Assembly (NCBI RefSeq): GCF_003725695.1
Contig: NZ_RJSE01000002.1
Location: 62,001 to 126,000, forward strand
Direction: 5' to 3'
DNA from: Nocardioides marmoriginsengisoli
GTDB lineage: Bacteria > Actinomycetota > Actinomycetes > Propionibacteriales > Nocardioidaceae
DNA: 64,000 bases
Shown here: piece by piece, positions 37,716-46,510 of the stretch
Numbering within the stretch: the stretch's first letter is position 1
Layout: the number at the start of each line of letters is the position of its first letter
The notes under the pieces: generated by a model
The model's input: the letters and a program-made list of their open reading frames with translations, nothing else
What the model was told of the DNA's origin: nothing
The model's database searches: none
Made by a program: the position numbers and the translations under genes

Positions 37716-39076
37716 ACGAGGACACCGCCTTCCAGGATTCCGATGGCTCTCAGGTCGCGGTACCACCGCTCGACCGGGTGCTCCTTGACGAAGCCGTGTC
37801 CGCCGAGCAGCTGGACGCCGTCGTTGCCGATGCCCATCCCGCGCTCGGCGCAGAGGCGGCGGGCCAGCGCGATCTCACGGGACGCGTCCTTGCCCTGCGC
37901 CACCCGCGAAGCCGCCTTGTAGGTGACCAGGCGCATGCCCTGCAGCTCGATCGCGATGTCGGCGACCTTGAACGCGACCGACTGGCGGTGCGCGATCGGC
38001 TCGCCGAACGCGTGCCGCTCCTTCACGTACGGCGTCACGTAGTCGAGCACGGCCTGCGCAGTGCCCAGCGACAGCGCGCACCAGGCGAGCCGGGAGTTCT
38101 GGACGACCTCGCGGTAAGTAGCCTCGTCGCCGAAGAGCGCGATCTCCTCGAGCGCGACGTCCTTGAGCTCCAGGCGGGTGATGCCCGCGGCCCGGACGCC
38201 CATCGACGGGTCGGAGACCACGGTGATGCCCGGAGCGGTGGACTCGACGAGGAACAGCTGCGGCTTGCCGTCGAGCTCGGCACCGATCAGGAACAGCTCC
38301 GCCTCGGCGCCGCGGACGACGCCGGACTTCAGGCCGTTGAGCACGAATCCGGAACCCTTGCGGGTGGCGGTCGTCGCCGGGGTCAGCGGGTCGAAGAGCG
38401 CGGTCGGCTCGGCGAGCACCAGGGCCGCGGCCGGCACCTCGTCACCGGCGAAGGCCGGCAGGAAGGTCGACTGCTGCTCGTCGGTGCCGTAGAGCGAGAG
38501 CGCGGTGGCGACCGCACCGGAGGCGAGCGAGGCGACGGCCAGGCCCATGTCGCCCTTCGCGAGCGCCTCGTGGACCAGGACGCCCGCGACCGCGGAGCGC
38601 TCGGTCGCGATGCCGCCCAGATCCTCGGCGACACCGAGGATCGGCAGGCCGATCTCCAGGGACGCCTTCAGCAGCTCCTCGGGGGCGACGCAGGACTCGT
38701 TGGCCTCGGCCGCGGCGGGGCGAACCACCTCGTCGGCGAAGTCGGTGACCACGTCGACGAGCATCTGCTCGTCCTCGCTCGGGGTCAGGTCGAACAGACC
38801 GGTCGCCTGCGCGGACGGGACCCGCTTGCCACCGCCCTTGCCGCCCACCCGTGCGAACGCGCGTCCGGCGGCGCTGGCGGTCTTGAAGCCCGCGCTGGTC
38901 ACCCGGAACACCGTCTGCTCGCTGGTCTTGCGGAGGCCGAGCCGGTCGATGAGGTCGCTCTGCGCGAACTTGTTCAGCGCGACGACAGCAAGGCCGATCG
39001 GGTCACGTTTCTCGTTGTCACTGAGTCCGTGCTTGCCGCCGGCGGCGAGCACGCTCTTCACGGGGTCGAATGCCAT
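37712..39076 (-). CDS. Acyl-CoA dehydrogenase, first gene of pair
   Basis: Second ACAD-family protein, 454 residues from ATG 39076. An N-terminal extension of about 95 residues (KSVLAAGGKHGLSD, basic Gly-rich GGKGGGKRVPS) precedes the dehydrogenase domain (DEQMLVDVVTDFADEVVRPAA). LGGHGFVKEHPVERWYRDLRAI is the C-terminal signature. The start rests on TACAGT 6 bp upstream; longer in-frame reading would span the operator palindrome. Partner gene overlaps by ATGA. Probably fatty-acid or branched-chain acyl-CoA oxidation. Confidence 0.92.
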   Translation of the reverse strand: MAFDPVKSVLAAGGKHGLSDNEKRDPIGLAVVALNKFAQSDLIDRLGLRKTSEQTVFRVTSAGFKTASAAGRAFARVGGKGGGKRVPSAQATGLFDLTPSEDEQMLVDVVTDFADEVVRPAAAEANESCVAPEELLKASLEIGLPILGVAEDLGGIATERSAVAGVLVHEALAKGDMGLAVASLASGAVATALSLYGTDEQQSTFLPAFAGDEVPAAALVLAEPTALFDPLTPATTATRKGSGFVLNGLKSGVVRGAEAELFLIGAELDGKPQLFLVESTAPGITVVSDPSMGVRAAGITRLELKDVALEEIALFGDEATYREVVQNSRLAWCALSLGTAQAVLDYVTPYVKERHAFGEPIAHRQSVAFKVADIAIELQGMRLVTYKAASRVAQGKDASREIALARRLCAERGMGIGNDGVQLLGGHGFVKEHPVERWYRDLRAIGILEGGVLV

Positions 39077-39082
39077 GGGGAA

Positions 39083-39101
39083 ACTGTAACTCCGAGTTAC
39101 A
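39083..39101 (-). promoter_or_regulatory. Operator palindrome overlapping the -10 of the acyl-CoA dehydrogenase operon
   Basis: TGTAACTC-C-GAGTTACA is a 17-bp perfect palindrome (39085-39101). The minus-strand -10 hexamer TACAGT (39088-39083) starts inside its proximal arm and lies 6 bp before the ATG. A repressor bound here would block polymerase. Size and symmetry fit a TetR-family site; the regulator is not in this window. Confidence 0.65.
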
Positions 39102-39149
39102 CGTATTGCTACACCCGGGGGCGTGGCGCCGGTCACGAGATCGCCGTTC

Positions 39150-39155
39150 TAGGGT
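39150..39155 (+). promoter_or_regulatory. -10 element of def (leaderless)
   Basis: TAGGGT, 7 bp, then ATG 39163. Confidence 0.45.
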
Positions 39156-39162
39156 TGAGGCC

Positions 39163-39735
39163 ATGTCCGCCGATGCTGCCTCCGTACTCCCGACCGGCGG
39201 GACCGTCCGCCCGATCACCCGCTGGGGCGAGGCCGTGATGCACCGACCGGCCCGACCGGTGACCACCTTCGACGCCTCGCTGCGAGCGCTCGCCGCGGAC
39301 ATGGTCGCGACGATGTACGCCGCCCAGGGCGTCGGCCTGGCCGCCTGCCAGATCGGCGAGGACCTGGCGATCTTCGTCTTCGACTGCCCCGACGACAACG
39401 ACGTCTCCCACCAGGGCATCGTCTGCAACCCGGTGCTCCAGCTCCCCGAGGGCCGGGACCGCAGCCTCGACGACGGCGACGAGGGCTGCCTCTCCTTCCC
39501 CGGCGCGTTCGTCGCCTGCGCCCGCCCCGACTACGCCCGGGTGACCGGACTCGACCTCGACGGCAACGCGGTCGAGTACGAGGGTGACGGGTTGCTCGCC
39601 CGGTGCCTCCAGCACGAGACCGACCACACCACCGGCATGGTCTTCGGCGACCGCCTCTCCACCCGGCTCCGCAAGAAGCTCACCAAGCAGATGGAGTCCG
39701 AGGCCGAGTCCTATCCCCCCGGCTGGCCCGCCTGA
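39163..39735 (+). CDS. def: Peptide deformylase
   Basis: Removes the N-formyl group from nascent proteins. The 190-residue protein has all three motifs: GVGLAACQIG, EGCLSFPG (zinc Cys), and LQHETDHTTG (two zinc His with catalytic Glu). The usual V/I after EGCLS is Phe here. No fmt is adjacent. Divergent from the acyl-CoA dehydrogenase operon; its -10 lies about 50 bp from that operon's operator. Downstream is the 22-bp repeat array. Confidence 0.94.
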   Translation: MSADAASVLPTGGTVRPITRWGEAVMHRPARPVTTFDASLRALAADMVATMYAAQGVGLAACQIGEDLAIFVFDCPDDNDVSHQGIVCNPVLQLPEGRDRSLDDGDEGCLSFPGAFVACARPDYARVTGLDLDGNAVEYEGDGLLARCLQHETDHTTGMVFGDRLSTRLRKKLTKQMESEAESYPPGWPA

Positions 39736-39738
39736 CCC

Positions 39739-39912
39739 GTTCAAGAGGCCCGACTTACCCGTTCAAGAGGCCCGGTTGGTCGGTTCAACGGGCCGTCAAT
39801 CTAGGGGTGCAGCAGCGCCCTCGGCGTCAACGAGACGTAAGGCGCATTTCAACAGTCCGGACCGGCCTGCTCAACGCACAGAACGGGCCTGTTCAACGAC
39901 GCGTGGAGACGT
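39739..39912. repeat. 22-bp periodic repeat array
   Basis: GTTCAA or a close variant recurs at 39739, 39761, 39783, 39826, 39847, 39869 and 39891, steps of 21-22 bp with one degenerate unit near 39805. The first two units share GTTCAAGAGGCCCG exactly; later ones drift. It fills the 157-bp gap between convergent def and rRNA methyltransferase genes and runs into the latter's stop. A 22-bp period is not a multiple of three, so it is not coding. Confidence 0.7.
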
Positions 39913-40696
39913 AGCAGGCGACAGCGGTGGCGGCCGCGACATTCAGGGAGTCGATCTCCGGGGCCATCGGGATGATCGCGCGGCGGTCCGCGGCCTGCTG
40001 CCAGCGGTCGGAGATGCCGGGACCTTCCGAACCCAGGACGAGCGCGAGCCGATCCACGCCGGCGACGGCCTCCTCGATCGGGGTGGCGTCCGGCGCGAGG
40101 GTCAGCGCGACGGTGGTGAATCCCCGCGCCGACAGCGACGGCAGGGCGTCGTACCAGTCGGTGAGGCGGGTCCACGGCATCGTGAACACCGCGCCCATCC
40201 CTACTTTGACCGAGCGCCGGTAGAGCGGGTCGGCGCACCGCGGCGAGAGCAGCACGGCGTCGAAGCCGAGGGCCGCCCCCGAGCGGAAGATCGCGCCGAT
40301 GTTGGTGTGGTCGACGACGTCCTCGACCACCAGCACCGAGCGCGCGCCGTCCAGCACCTCGTCGACCGACGGCAGCGGGCGTCGTACCAGCGAGGCCAGG
40401 GCGCCGCGGTGCACGTGGAAGCCGGTCACCTGCTCGACCAGCGCCTCGGAGAGCACGTACACCGGGGCTCCCGAGGGCTCGAGCACGTCGTCCAGGTCGT
40501 CCAGCCAGCGCGGTGCCATCAGGAACGAGCGCGGCTCGAACCCGGCAGTCACCGCCCGGCGTACGACCTTGGCGCCCTCGGCGAGGAACACCCCGTGCTC
40601 GACCTCGAAGTGCTGACGCAGCTGGACGTCGCGCAGGTCGCGGTAGTCCGCCAGCCGCGGGTCGCCGGGATCGTCGATCGGGATCAGCCGCGGCAC
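39893..40696 (-). CDS. TrmH/SpoU-family RNA 2'-O-methyltransferase
   Basis: SPOUT-fold methyltransferase of 267 residues acting on rRNA or tRNA ribose. An N-terminal substrate-binding region (about 10-115) leads into the knotted domain with VVEDVVDHTNIGAIFRSGAA, LVLGSEGPGIS and IPMAPEIDSLNVAAATAVACY, the three SpoU motifs. Start GTG 40696 lies 2 bp after the siroheme synthase stop, implying coupled translation. The target nucleotide cannot be predicted. Confidence 0.92.
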   Translation of the reverse strand: MPRLIPIDDPGDPRLADYRDLRDVQLRQHFEVEHGVFLAEGAKVVRRAVTAGFEPRSFLMAPRWLDDLDDVLEPSGAPVYVLSEALVEQVTGFHVHRGALASLVRRPLPSVDEVLDGARSVLVVEDVVDHTNIGAIFRSGAALGFDAVLLSPRCADPLYRRSVKVGMGAVFTMPWTRLTDWYDALPSLSARGFTTVALTLAPDATPIEEAVAGVDRLALVLGSEGPGISDRWQQAADRRAIIPMAPEIDSLNVAAATAVACYVSTRR

Positions 40697-40698
40697 GG

Positions 40699-41937
40699 TC
40701 AGCCGCCGGCGAAGTGATCCGGGTGCGCGACCGCGACGACGTCCCCGATCACGATGATCGCCGGCGCCTTGACCTGGTGCTCGGCGATGTCGGCGCCGAC
40801 CGTGCCGAGCCTGGACAGCACGGTCCGCTCGGTCGGCATGGTGCCGTCGCAGACGATGCCGACCGGGGTCCGCGGATCGCGGCCGAGCTCGACCAGGGTC
40901 TCGGCGATCACCGGAGCGTTCTCGACGCCCATCATCAGGACCACGGTGCCGCGCATCCGGGCGACGCCGTCCCAGGCGACCAGCGACTCGGGATGCCCGG
41001 GCGGCAGGTGCCCGGAGATCACCGTGAACTCGTGGGTGACGCCCCGGTGCGTGACCGGGATGCCCGCAATGCCCGGGACCGCGATCGGGCTGCTGATCCC
41101 GGGGATCACCGTCACCGGTACGCCGGCGTCGCGGCAGGCCAGGATCTCCTCGTAGCCGCGACCGAAGACGAAGTTGTCCCCGCCCTTGAACCGGGCCACC
41201 CGCTTCCCGGCCAGCGCCGCCTCGACGATGATCCGGTTGATCTCCTCCTGCTGGGCCGAGCGCCCGCGGGGCAGCTTGGCGACATCGACGAGCTCGACGT
41301 CCGGGCTGAGCTCGCCGAGGAGCTCGCGCGGAGCGAGCCGGTCGGCCACGACCACGTCCGCCTCCATCAGCGCCTTGCGCCCGGCGACGGTGATCAGGTT
41401 CGGGTCGCCGGGGCCGCCGCCGATCAGCACGACGCCGGGAACCTTGACATCCGGCAGCGCGTCCAGCGAGCCGTCCTGGAGCCGGTCCAGGATCCGGTCG
41501 CGGAGCGCGGCCGTCTTGCCGGAGTCCCGGTAGCCGCGCCGGTCCCCGAGCACCGCGACGGTGACCGCCCCGTGCCGGCCGACGGCGGGCGTCCACGCGG
41601 TCGCGGCCTGGGCGTCATCGGAGCGCACGCAGAACGTGTGCCGGGCCTCGGCAGCAGCCAGCACCTGCGCATTGACCTCGGCGTCGGCGGTCGCGGCGAT
41701 CACGTACCAGGCGCCGTCCAGGTCGCTGTCCACGAAGGCCCGGGCCTCGAGGATCACCTCGCCGCCACCGACCAGGCCCTCGATCGCCGGAGTGACCTCC
41801 GGCGAGACGACGAGCACCTCGGCGCCGGCCGCGATCAGGCTGGGGATGCGTCGCTGAGCGACCTGGCCACCCCCGACGACCACCACCTTGCGGCCCGCGA
41901 GCCTCAGTCCGGACGGGTACGTCGGATAGTCGGTCAC
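40699..41937 (-). CDS. cysG: Siroheme synthase: precorrin-2 dehydrogenase / uroporphyrinogen-III C-methyltransferase
   Basis: Fusion of two siroheme/cobalamin pathway steps, 412 residues. The N-terminal part (to about 150) has VVVVGGGQVAQRRI for NAD binding (precorrin-2 oxidation). The C-terminal part (about 165-400) is SUMT, methylating uroporphyrinogen III: VLIGGGPGDPNLITVAG, FKGGDNFVFGRG and VVLMMGV. Siroheme serves sulfite or nitrite reductase. GTG start with CAGAAT 6 bp upstream. Partnered with the methyltransferase gene below it. Confidence 0.93.
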   Translation of the reverse strand: MTDYPTYPSGLRLAGRKVVVVGGGQVAQRRIPSLIAAGAEVLVVSPEVTPAIEGLVGGGEVILEARAFVDSDLDGAWYVIAATADAEVNAQVLAAAEARHTFCVRSDDAQAATAWTPAVGRHGAVTVAVLGDRRGYRDSGKTAALRDRILDRLQDGSLDALPDVKVPGVVLIGGGPGDPNLITVAGRKALMEADVVVADRLAPRELLGELSPDVELVDVAKLPRGRSAQQEEINRIIVEAALAGKRVARFKGGDNFVFGRGYEEILACRDAGVPVTVIPGISSPIAVPGIAGIPVTHRGVTHEFTVISGHLPPGHPESLVAWDGVARMRGTVVLMMGVENAPVIAETLVELGRDPRTPVGIVCDGTMPTERTVLSRLGTVGADIAEHQVKAPAIIVIGDVVAVAHPDHFAGG

Positions 41938-41993
41938 GGGACCATTCTGCTGAACACCCCGGCCAAGTGCTTACCTGGGTTCAGCCAGCGGAC

Positions 41994-41999
41994 TAATGT
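41994..41999 (+). promoter_or_regulatory. -10 element of PEBP gene (leaderless)
   Basis: TAATGT, 6 bp, then ATG 42006. Confidence 0.5.
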
Positions 42000-42005
42000 C
42001 GCCGC

Positions 42006-42533
42006 ATGAGCATCGAACGCCCGGTACATCCCGATCCGTACAGCCTGCTCCCCCAGGTCGCCGGCTTCACCGTGACCAGCGCCGACGTCACCGACGGCCA
42101 GCCGCTCAAGGACGACCAGGTCAACGCCTTCGGCGACACCTCGCCGCAGCTGAGCTGGTCCGGCGCGCCCGAGGGCACCCAGAGCTACACGATCACCTGC
42201 TTCGACCCGGACGCCCCGACCCCGTCCGGGTTCTGGCACTGGGTGCTGGTCGACGTACCGGCGGACGTCACGTCGTTGCCGGCCGGTGCCGGCGCGCTGG
42301 GCGCGAACCTCCCGGGCGGCGCGTTCCAGTGCCGCAACGACGGCGGCCCCAAGGCGTTCATGGGCGCGGCTCCCCCGCCGGGCGACCAGGTGCACCGCTA
42401 CTACTTCGTCGTGCACGCGGTGCAGGAGCCGACCCTGGGCGTCGACTCGGACGCCTCGGCCGCCGTGGTGAGCTTCAACCTGGCCTTCAAGACCCTCGGT
42501 CGCGCGATCCTCCATGGCACCTACCAGCACTGA
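42006..42533 (+). CDS. YbhB/YbcL family PEBP-like protein
   Basis: Phosphatidylethanolamine-binding-protein fold, 175 residues. SPQLSWSGAPEGTQSYTITCFDPDAPTPSGFWHWVLVDVP-type core is present (DPDAP and the HW pair line the ligand pocket), then GPKAFMGAAPPPGDQVHRYYF. Bacterial members are cytoplasmic small-ligand binders without clear function; a homologue lies near this block in mycobacteria. Its 3' end overlaps the hydrolase start by 20 bp. Confidence 0.92.
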   Translation: MSIERPVHPDPYSLLPQVAGFTVTSADVTDGQPLKDDQVNAFGDTSPQLSWSGAPEGTQSYTITCFDPDAPTPSGFWHWVLVDVPADVTSLPAGAGALGANLPGGAFQCRNDGGPKAFMGAAPPPGDQVHRYYFVVHAVQEPTLGVDSDASAAVVSFNLAFKTLGRAILHGTYQH

Positions 42534-43464
42534 CATCCTCGGAGCGCCGTACGTCGCCCGCACGCTGCCGCTCCAACCGGACTCCGAGGGCGAGGTCGTC
42601 GCGACCCTCGTGCACCGCGCTGCCGAAGGGCCGCCGACGGGCAAGGCGGTGCTGCACGTGCACGGCTTCGCGGACTACTTCTTCCAGACGCCGGTCGCCG
42701 ACTTCTGGTGCCGGCGGGGCTACGACTTCTACGCCCTCGACCTGCGCAAGCACGGGCGCTCGCTGCTGCCGCACCAGACGCCCAACTACGTCGAGTCGCT
42801 GGCGACGTACCACGAGGAGCTCGACCAGGCGTACGACGCGATCCGCGCCAACTACCGGCACCTGGTGCTCTCGGCGCACTCGACCGGCGGCCTGACCGTG
42901 CCGCTGTGGGCCGCCGAGCGGAAGCTCGACATCGACGGGATGGTGCTGAACGCCCCGTGGCTGGACATGCAGGGCGACCCGGTGACCCGGAAGCTGACGG
43001 TCCCGGTGCTGCGTCGCCTGGGCGCCCGCAAGCCCGAGCTGGAGATCCCCCGCAAGGTCGACGGGTTCTACGGCCGCAGCCTGCACCGCGACCACGGCGG
43101 CGAGTGGGACTTCAACCTGGCCTGGAAGCCGCTCGAGTCCTGGCCGATCTACGCGGGCTGGATCCGGGCGATCCGCGAGGGACAGATCCGGATCTCCCGC
43201 GGCATCGAGGTGCCCGCGCCGATCCTGGTGCTCTCCTCGTCACGATCCACCCAGCCGAACTCGATCCACCACCCGGACATCCACCGGACCGACATCGTGC
43301 TGGACGTCGAGCAGATCCGGCGCCGCGCTCCGCTGCTCGGCCGGCACGTCACGCTGGCCCAGGTCGACGGCGCCCTGCACGACGTGACCCTGTCGCGCCC
43401 CGAGGTGCGAAAAGTCGTCTTCCACGAGATGGCGGTGTTTCTCTCGGCGTACGTCGATGGCTAG
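42514..43464 (+). CDS. Alpha/beta hydrolase (serine lipase-like)
   Basis: Serine hydrolase of 316 residues. The oxyanion region VLHVHGFADYFFQ, nucleophile elbow SAHSTGG (Ser about 122), an Asp in the late strand and QVDGALHDVTLS (catalytic His) form the triad. Similar to monoacylglycerol lipase-type proteins. The ATG lies inside the PEBP gene, 20 bp before its stop, which suggests coupling. Followed by a small membrane protein gene 9 bp later. Confidence 0.9.
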   Translation: MAPTSTDILGAPYVARTLPLQPDSEGEVVATLVHRAAEGPPTGKAVLHVHGFADYFFQTPVADFWCRRGYDFYALDLRKHGRSLLPHQTPNYVESLATYHEELDQAYDAIRANYRHLVLSAHSTGGLTVPLWAAERKLDIDGMVLNAPWLDMQGDPVTRKLTVPVLRRLGARKPELEIPRKVDGFYGRSLHRDHGGEWDFNLAWKPLESWPIYAGWIRAIREGQIRISRGIEVPAPILVLSSSRSTQPNSIHHPDIHRTDIVLDVEQIRRRAPLLGRHVTLAQVDGALHDVTLSRPEVRKVVFHEMAVFLSAYVDG

Positions 43465-43473
43465 GTTCTAGGC

Positions 43474-43833
43474 ATGAACCCTGTCACCGGACTCGCCCTC
43501 GGCCGCATCGTCATCGGCGTCGGCGCCCTCGCCGCCCCCGACCTCGCCAGCAAGGTGTTCCGCCTCGACGGCGAGAACAACAAGCAGCTGCCCTACATGA
43601 CCCGGATGTTCGCCTCCCGGGAGATCGTCCTCGGCGCGGTGACGCTGGCCTCGAAGGGCAAGGCCCGGCGCCAGCTGGTCGCGGTCGGCATCGCCGTCGA
43701 CGGCGCCGACGCCTTCGCCGGGTACGACGCGATGCGCAGCGGTGCGGTCACCAACCAGACCGGCATCGGCCTGGTGGCGCCCGCCGTCGGCGCGATGATC
43801 GCCGGCGCCATCGGCCTCTTCTCCCGGGGCTGA
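43474..43833 (+). CDS. Small membrane protein, DUF4267-like
   Basis: 119 residues with about four hydrophobic segments: GRIVIGVGALAAPDLA, FASREIVLGAVTLAS, LVAVGIAVDGADAFAGY and LVAPAVGAMIAGAIGLF. The MTRMFASREIVLG and DGADAF motifs recur in actinobacterial DUF4267-type proteins of unknown role. Part of the plus-strand run from the PEBP gene to the MDMPI-type gene. Confidence 0.75.
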   Translation: MNPVTGLALGRIVIGVGALAAPDLASKVFRLDGENNKQLPYMTRMFASREIVLGAVTLASKGKARRQLVAVGIAVDGADAFAGYDAMRSGAVTNQTGIGLVAPAVGAMIAGAIGLFSRG

Positions 43834-43835
43834 CC

Positions 43836-44594
43836 ATGACGCTCTCGGTCGCCGACTGCACCGCCGCCATCCGGACGCACACCGAGGGCCTGGCCGCAGC
43901 GGCCGAGGGCAACCTGGACAAGCGCATCGAGCACTGCCCCGACTGGTCGATGGCGAACCTGGTCTGGCACCTCGCCTCGGTCCACCGGTTCTGGAACCAG
44001 GTCGTGACCGAGCTGCCCACCGAGCTACCGGACGAGGACCAGGAGGGGGCCGACGACACCCGTCCCCCGGACGACGAGCTGATCCTGACGCTCCTCGCCG
44101 GCATGGAGACGTTGCTCGCCAGCCTGGAGGCGGCCGACCAGTCGGCGCCGTGCTGGACGTGGGGCCTGGAGGAGAACGTCTGGTTCGTCACCCGTCACCA
44201 GGTGCAGGAGGCGGCCGTGCACCACTGGGACGCGGTGAACGCGGCGGGGACGGGTTCGTGGTCGATGGACCCGGTGGTCGCGATGGACGCGGTCGAGGAG
44301 TTCCTCACCCACAGCGTCGCGAACACGCGCTGGCCGGCGATGGCCGACCCGATAGGCACGACGATCTCGCTGGGAGTCGCCCGCCCGGGCGGGGAGGCGG
44401 TGATCACGATCTCGGACGGTGACGTGCCCGGAACCCTGCGCCACGAGATCCGGTCAGGGTCGACTCCTGCGCCGGTCGACCCCGCGACGTTGCTGCTCTG
44501 GCTCTTCCGTCGCGTCCCGGACGACGCGCTCGCCGGTCAGGGCCTCGACGGGGCGCTCCTGAACCGCTTTCGCTCCTTCACCAACACCGACTGA
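43836..44594 (+). CDS. Maleylpyruvate isomerase-family (MDMPI-type) protein
   Basis: 252 residues of the DinB/MDMPI superfamily. The N-terminal helical bundle has PDWSMANLVWHLASVHRFW (metal His), and VTRHQVQEAAVHHWDA supplies the second metal region. A C-terminal alpha/beta domain follows from about 160. Some relatives are mycothiol-dependent isomerases or thiol transferases, which fits the presence of mshC in this genome, but most are uncharacterised. Starts 2 bp after the previous gene. Confidence 0.85.
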   Translation: MTLSVADCTAAIRTHTEGLAAAAEGNLDKRIEHCPDWSMANLVWHLASVHRFWNQVVTELPTELPDEDQEGADDTRPPDDELILTLLAGMETLLASLEAADQSAPCWTWGLEENVWFVTRHQVQEAAVHHWDAVNAAGTGSWSMDPVVAMDAVEEFLTHSVANTRWPAMADPIGTTISLGVARPGGEAVITISDGDVPGTLRHEIRSGSTPAPVDPATLLLWLFRRVPDDALAGQGLDGALLNRFRSFTNTD

Positions 44595-44603
44595 CGCGCC
44601 GGC

Positions 44604-45365
44604 TCAGACGAAGAACCCGATCAGCGCCGCGATCCCCACCACCACGATGAACCCGCGCAGCACCTGGGGCGGCAGCTTCCGTCCGACGCTCGCGCCGACC
44701 TGACCGCCCACGATCGCGCCGGCCGCGATCAGGCCGACGATCTTCCAGTCCACGTCCGCGACCACGATGAAGATCACCGCGGCGACCCCGTTCACCAGTG
44801 CCGCCAGGATGTTCTTGGTCGCGTTGTGCCGTTGCAGGGTGTCGTCCACCCCGATCCCCAGGATGGCGAGCAGCAGCACCCCCTGGGCTGCCCCGAAGTA
44901 CCCGCCGTACACGCCGGTCCCGGCCACGGCCGGCCAGACCCAGCCGGCGCCGTGCTCGGGCAGCCCGCCGCGCTCGGCCGCGCGCGCCGCGACCCGCGCC
45001 GAGATCCGCGGACCGAGGATCACCAGCACGACGCCGAGCCCGATCAGGACCGGCACGATCGCGTCGAACGCGGACGACGGCAGCTCCAGCAGGAGCACCG
45101 CCCCGATGATCCCGCCGAGCAGTGACGCACAGCCGAGCTTGAGCAGCCGGCCGCGCTGCCCGGCCAGCTCAGCCCGGTAGCCCCACGCGCCGGAGAGCGA
45201 TCCAGGCACCAGCCCGATCGTGTTCGAGACGTTCGCGGTCACCGGCGGCACGCCGAACGCCAGCAGGGTCGGGAACGTGATCAACGTTCCCGACCCCACC
45301 ACCGTGTTGATGGTCCCGGCCGCGACCCCCGCGAGCAGGATCGTGACGCATTCGAACCAGGTCAC
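44604..45365 (-). CDS. TauE/SafE family sulfite/sulfonate exporter
   Basis: Polytopic membrane protein of 253 residues with about eight helices. LAGVAAGTINTVVGSGTLITFPTLLAFG is the first conserved repeat and VNGVAAVIFIVVADVDWKIVGLIAAGAIVGGQVGA the second. The substrate is probably a small anion such as sulfite, though the family is broad. The ATG overlaps the SPFH gene stop by four bases. Confidence 0.92.
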   Translation of the reverse strand: MTWFECVTILLAGVAAGTINTVVGSGTLITFPTLLAFGVPPVTANVSNTIGLVPGSLSGAWGYRAELAGQRGRLLKLGCASLLGGIIGAVLLLELPSSAFDAIVPVLIGLGVVLVILGPRISARVAARAAERGGLPEHGAGWVWPAVAGTGVYGGYFGAAQGVLLLAILGIGVDDTLQRHNATKNILAALVNGVAAVIFIVVADVDWKIVGLIAAGAIVGGQVGASVGRKLPPQVLRGFIVVVGIAALIGFFV

Positions 45366-46483
45366 TGCTGCGGAGGCTGCTGCCCTGCGTCAGGCGCTGC
45401 CGGCGGGTCCACGGGCGGCTCGACCGGCGGCGGTACGTCGCTGGCGACCTGCTGGGCCTCCCGCAGCGCCGCCTCGACGCTCTCGTGGGCGCCGGCGAGC
45501 TCGCCGCTGCCCCTGACCTCGACGGCCTCGGACGCACCCATGTCGACGCGAACCCGCGGCCCGCCCGTCTCGGTCGGGATCCCGGCGACGTCGCCGATGG
45601 TCGACCCGAGACCTTCGAGCGCCTTGGTGAACTCGGACGGCACGATCCAGAGCTTGCTGGCCTGGCCCTCCGCGATCTTCGGCATCATCTGCAGGTACTG
45701 GTAGGCCAGCAGCGACTGGTCCGGCTGGCCGTCGTGGATCGCCTGGAAGACGGTCAGGATGGCCTGCCCCTCGCCCTGCGCCTTGAGGATCGCGGCCTCG
45801 CGCTCACCCTGAGCATTCAGGATCAGCGACTCGCGGTAACCCTCGGCGTTGAGGATCGCCGCCTGCTTGTTTCCCTCGGCGGTCAGGATCGACGACTGGC
45901 GCTGACCCTCGGCCGTGAGGATGACCGCGCGCTTGTCACGGTCGGCCCGCATCTGCTTCTCCATCGAGTCCTTGATGGACGGCGGCGGGTCGATCCCCTT
46001 GATCTCCACCCGGCCGACCCGGACACCCCAGCGCCCGGTCGCCTCGTCGAGGACCCCGGACAGCCCGCGGTTGATGTCCTCACGGGAGGTCAGCGTCTGC
46101 TCGAGCGTCATGCCACCGACGATGTTGCGGAGCGTGGTCATGGTGAGCTGCTCGATCGCCGAGATGTAGTTCGCGATCTCGTACGTCGCCGCGACCGGGT
46201 CGGTGACCTGGAAGTAGATGACGGTGTCGATCGAGACCACCAGGTTGTCCTCGGTGATCACCGGCTGCGGCGGGAACGAGACCACCTGCTCGCGCATGTC
46301 GATCACGTAGCGGACCCGGTCCACGAACGGGGTCACCATGTTGAGGCCCGGGGACAGCGTCGCGCGGTACTTGCCGAACCGCTCGACGATGCCGGCCCGC
46401 GCCTGCGGGATGATCCGGATGGTCTTGGCGAGCACGATGATCGCGAAGAGCGCCAGGACCAGGAACAGGACAAGAAGGAACAT
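45362..46483 (-). CDS. SPFH/band-7 membrane-scaffold protein (QmcA-like)
   Basis: Stomatin/prohibitin-type protein of 373 residues. One N-terminal membrane helix (LVLFLVLALFAIIVLAK), then the SPFH domain from IIPQARAGIVERFGKY to IKGIDPPPSIKDSM, then a long Ala/Glu/Gln-rich coiled coil with repeated AILNAEGYRES-type heptads. The C-terminus is Pro-rich. These proteins form membrane microdomains. It is transcribed with nfeD, its usual partner, 27 bp upstream. Confidence 0.93.
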   Translation of the reverse strand: MFLLVLFLVLALFAIIVLAKTIRIIPQARAGIVERFGKYRATLSPGLNMVTPFVDRVRYVIDMREQVVSFPPQPVITEDNLVVSIDTVIYFQVTDPVAATYEIANYISAIEQLTMTTLRNIVGGMTLEQTLTSREDINRGLSGVLDEATGRWGVRVGRVEIKGIDPPPSIKDSMEKQMRADRDKRAVILTAEGQRQSSILTAEGNKQAAILNAEGYRESLILNAQGEREAAILKAQGEGQAILTVFQAIHDGQPDQSLLAYQYLQMMPKIAEGQASKLWIVPSEFTKALEGLGSTIGDVAGIPTETGGPRVRVDMGASEAVEVRGSGELAGAHESVEAALREAQQVASDVPPPVEPPVDPPAAPDAGQQPPQQ

Positions 46484-46510
46484 CGGTGTCTCGATTCTCT
46501 CGTCGGGTGA

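Noticed and set aside
39739-39912. CRISPR array
   Set aside because: The 22-bp period leaves no room for spacers, units diverge gradually, and no cas gene is nearby.
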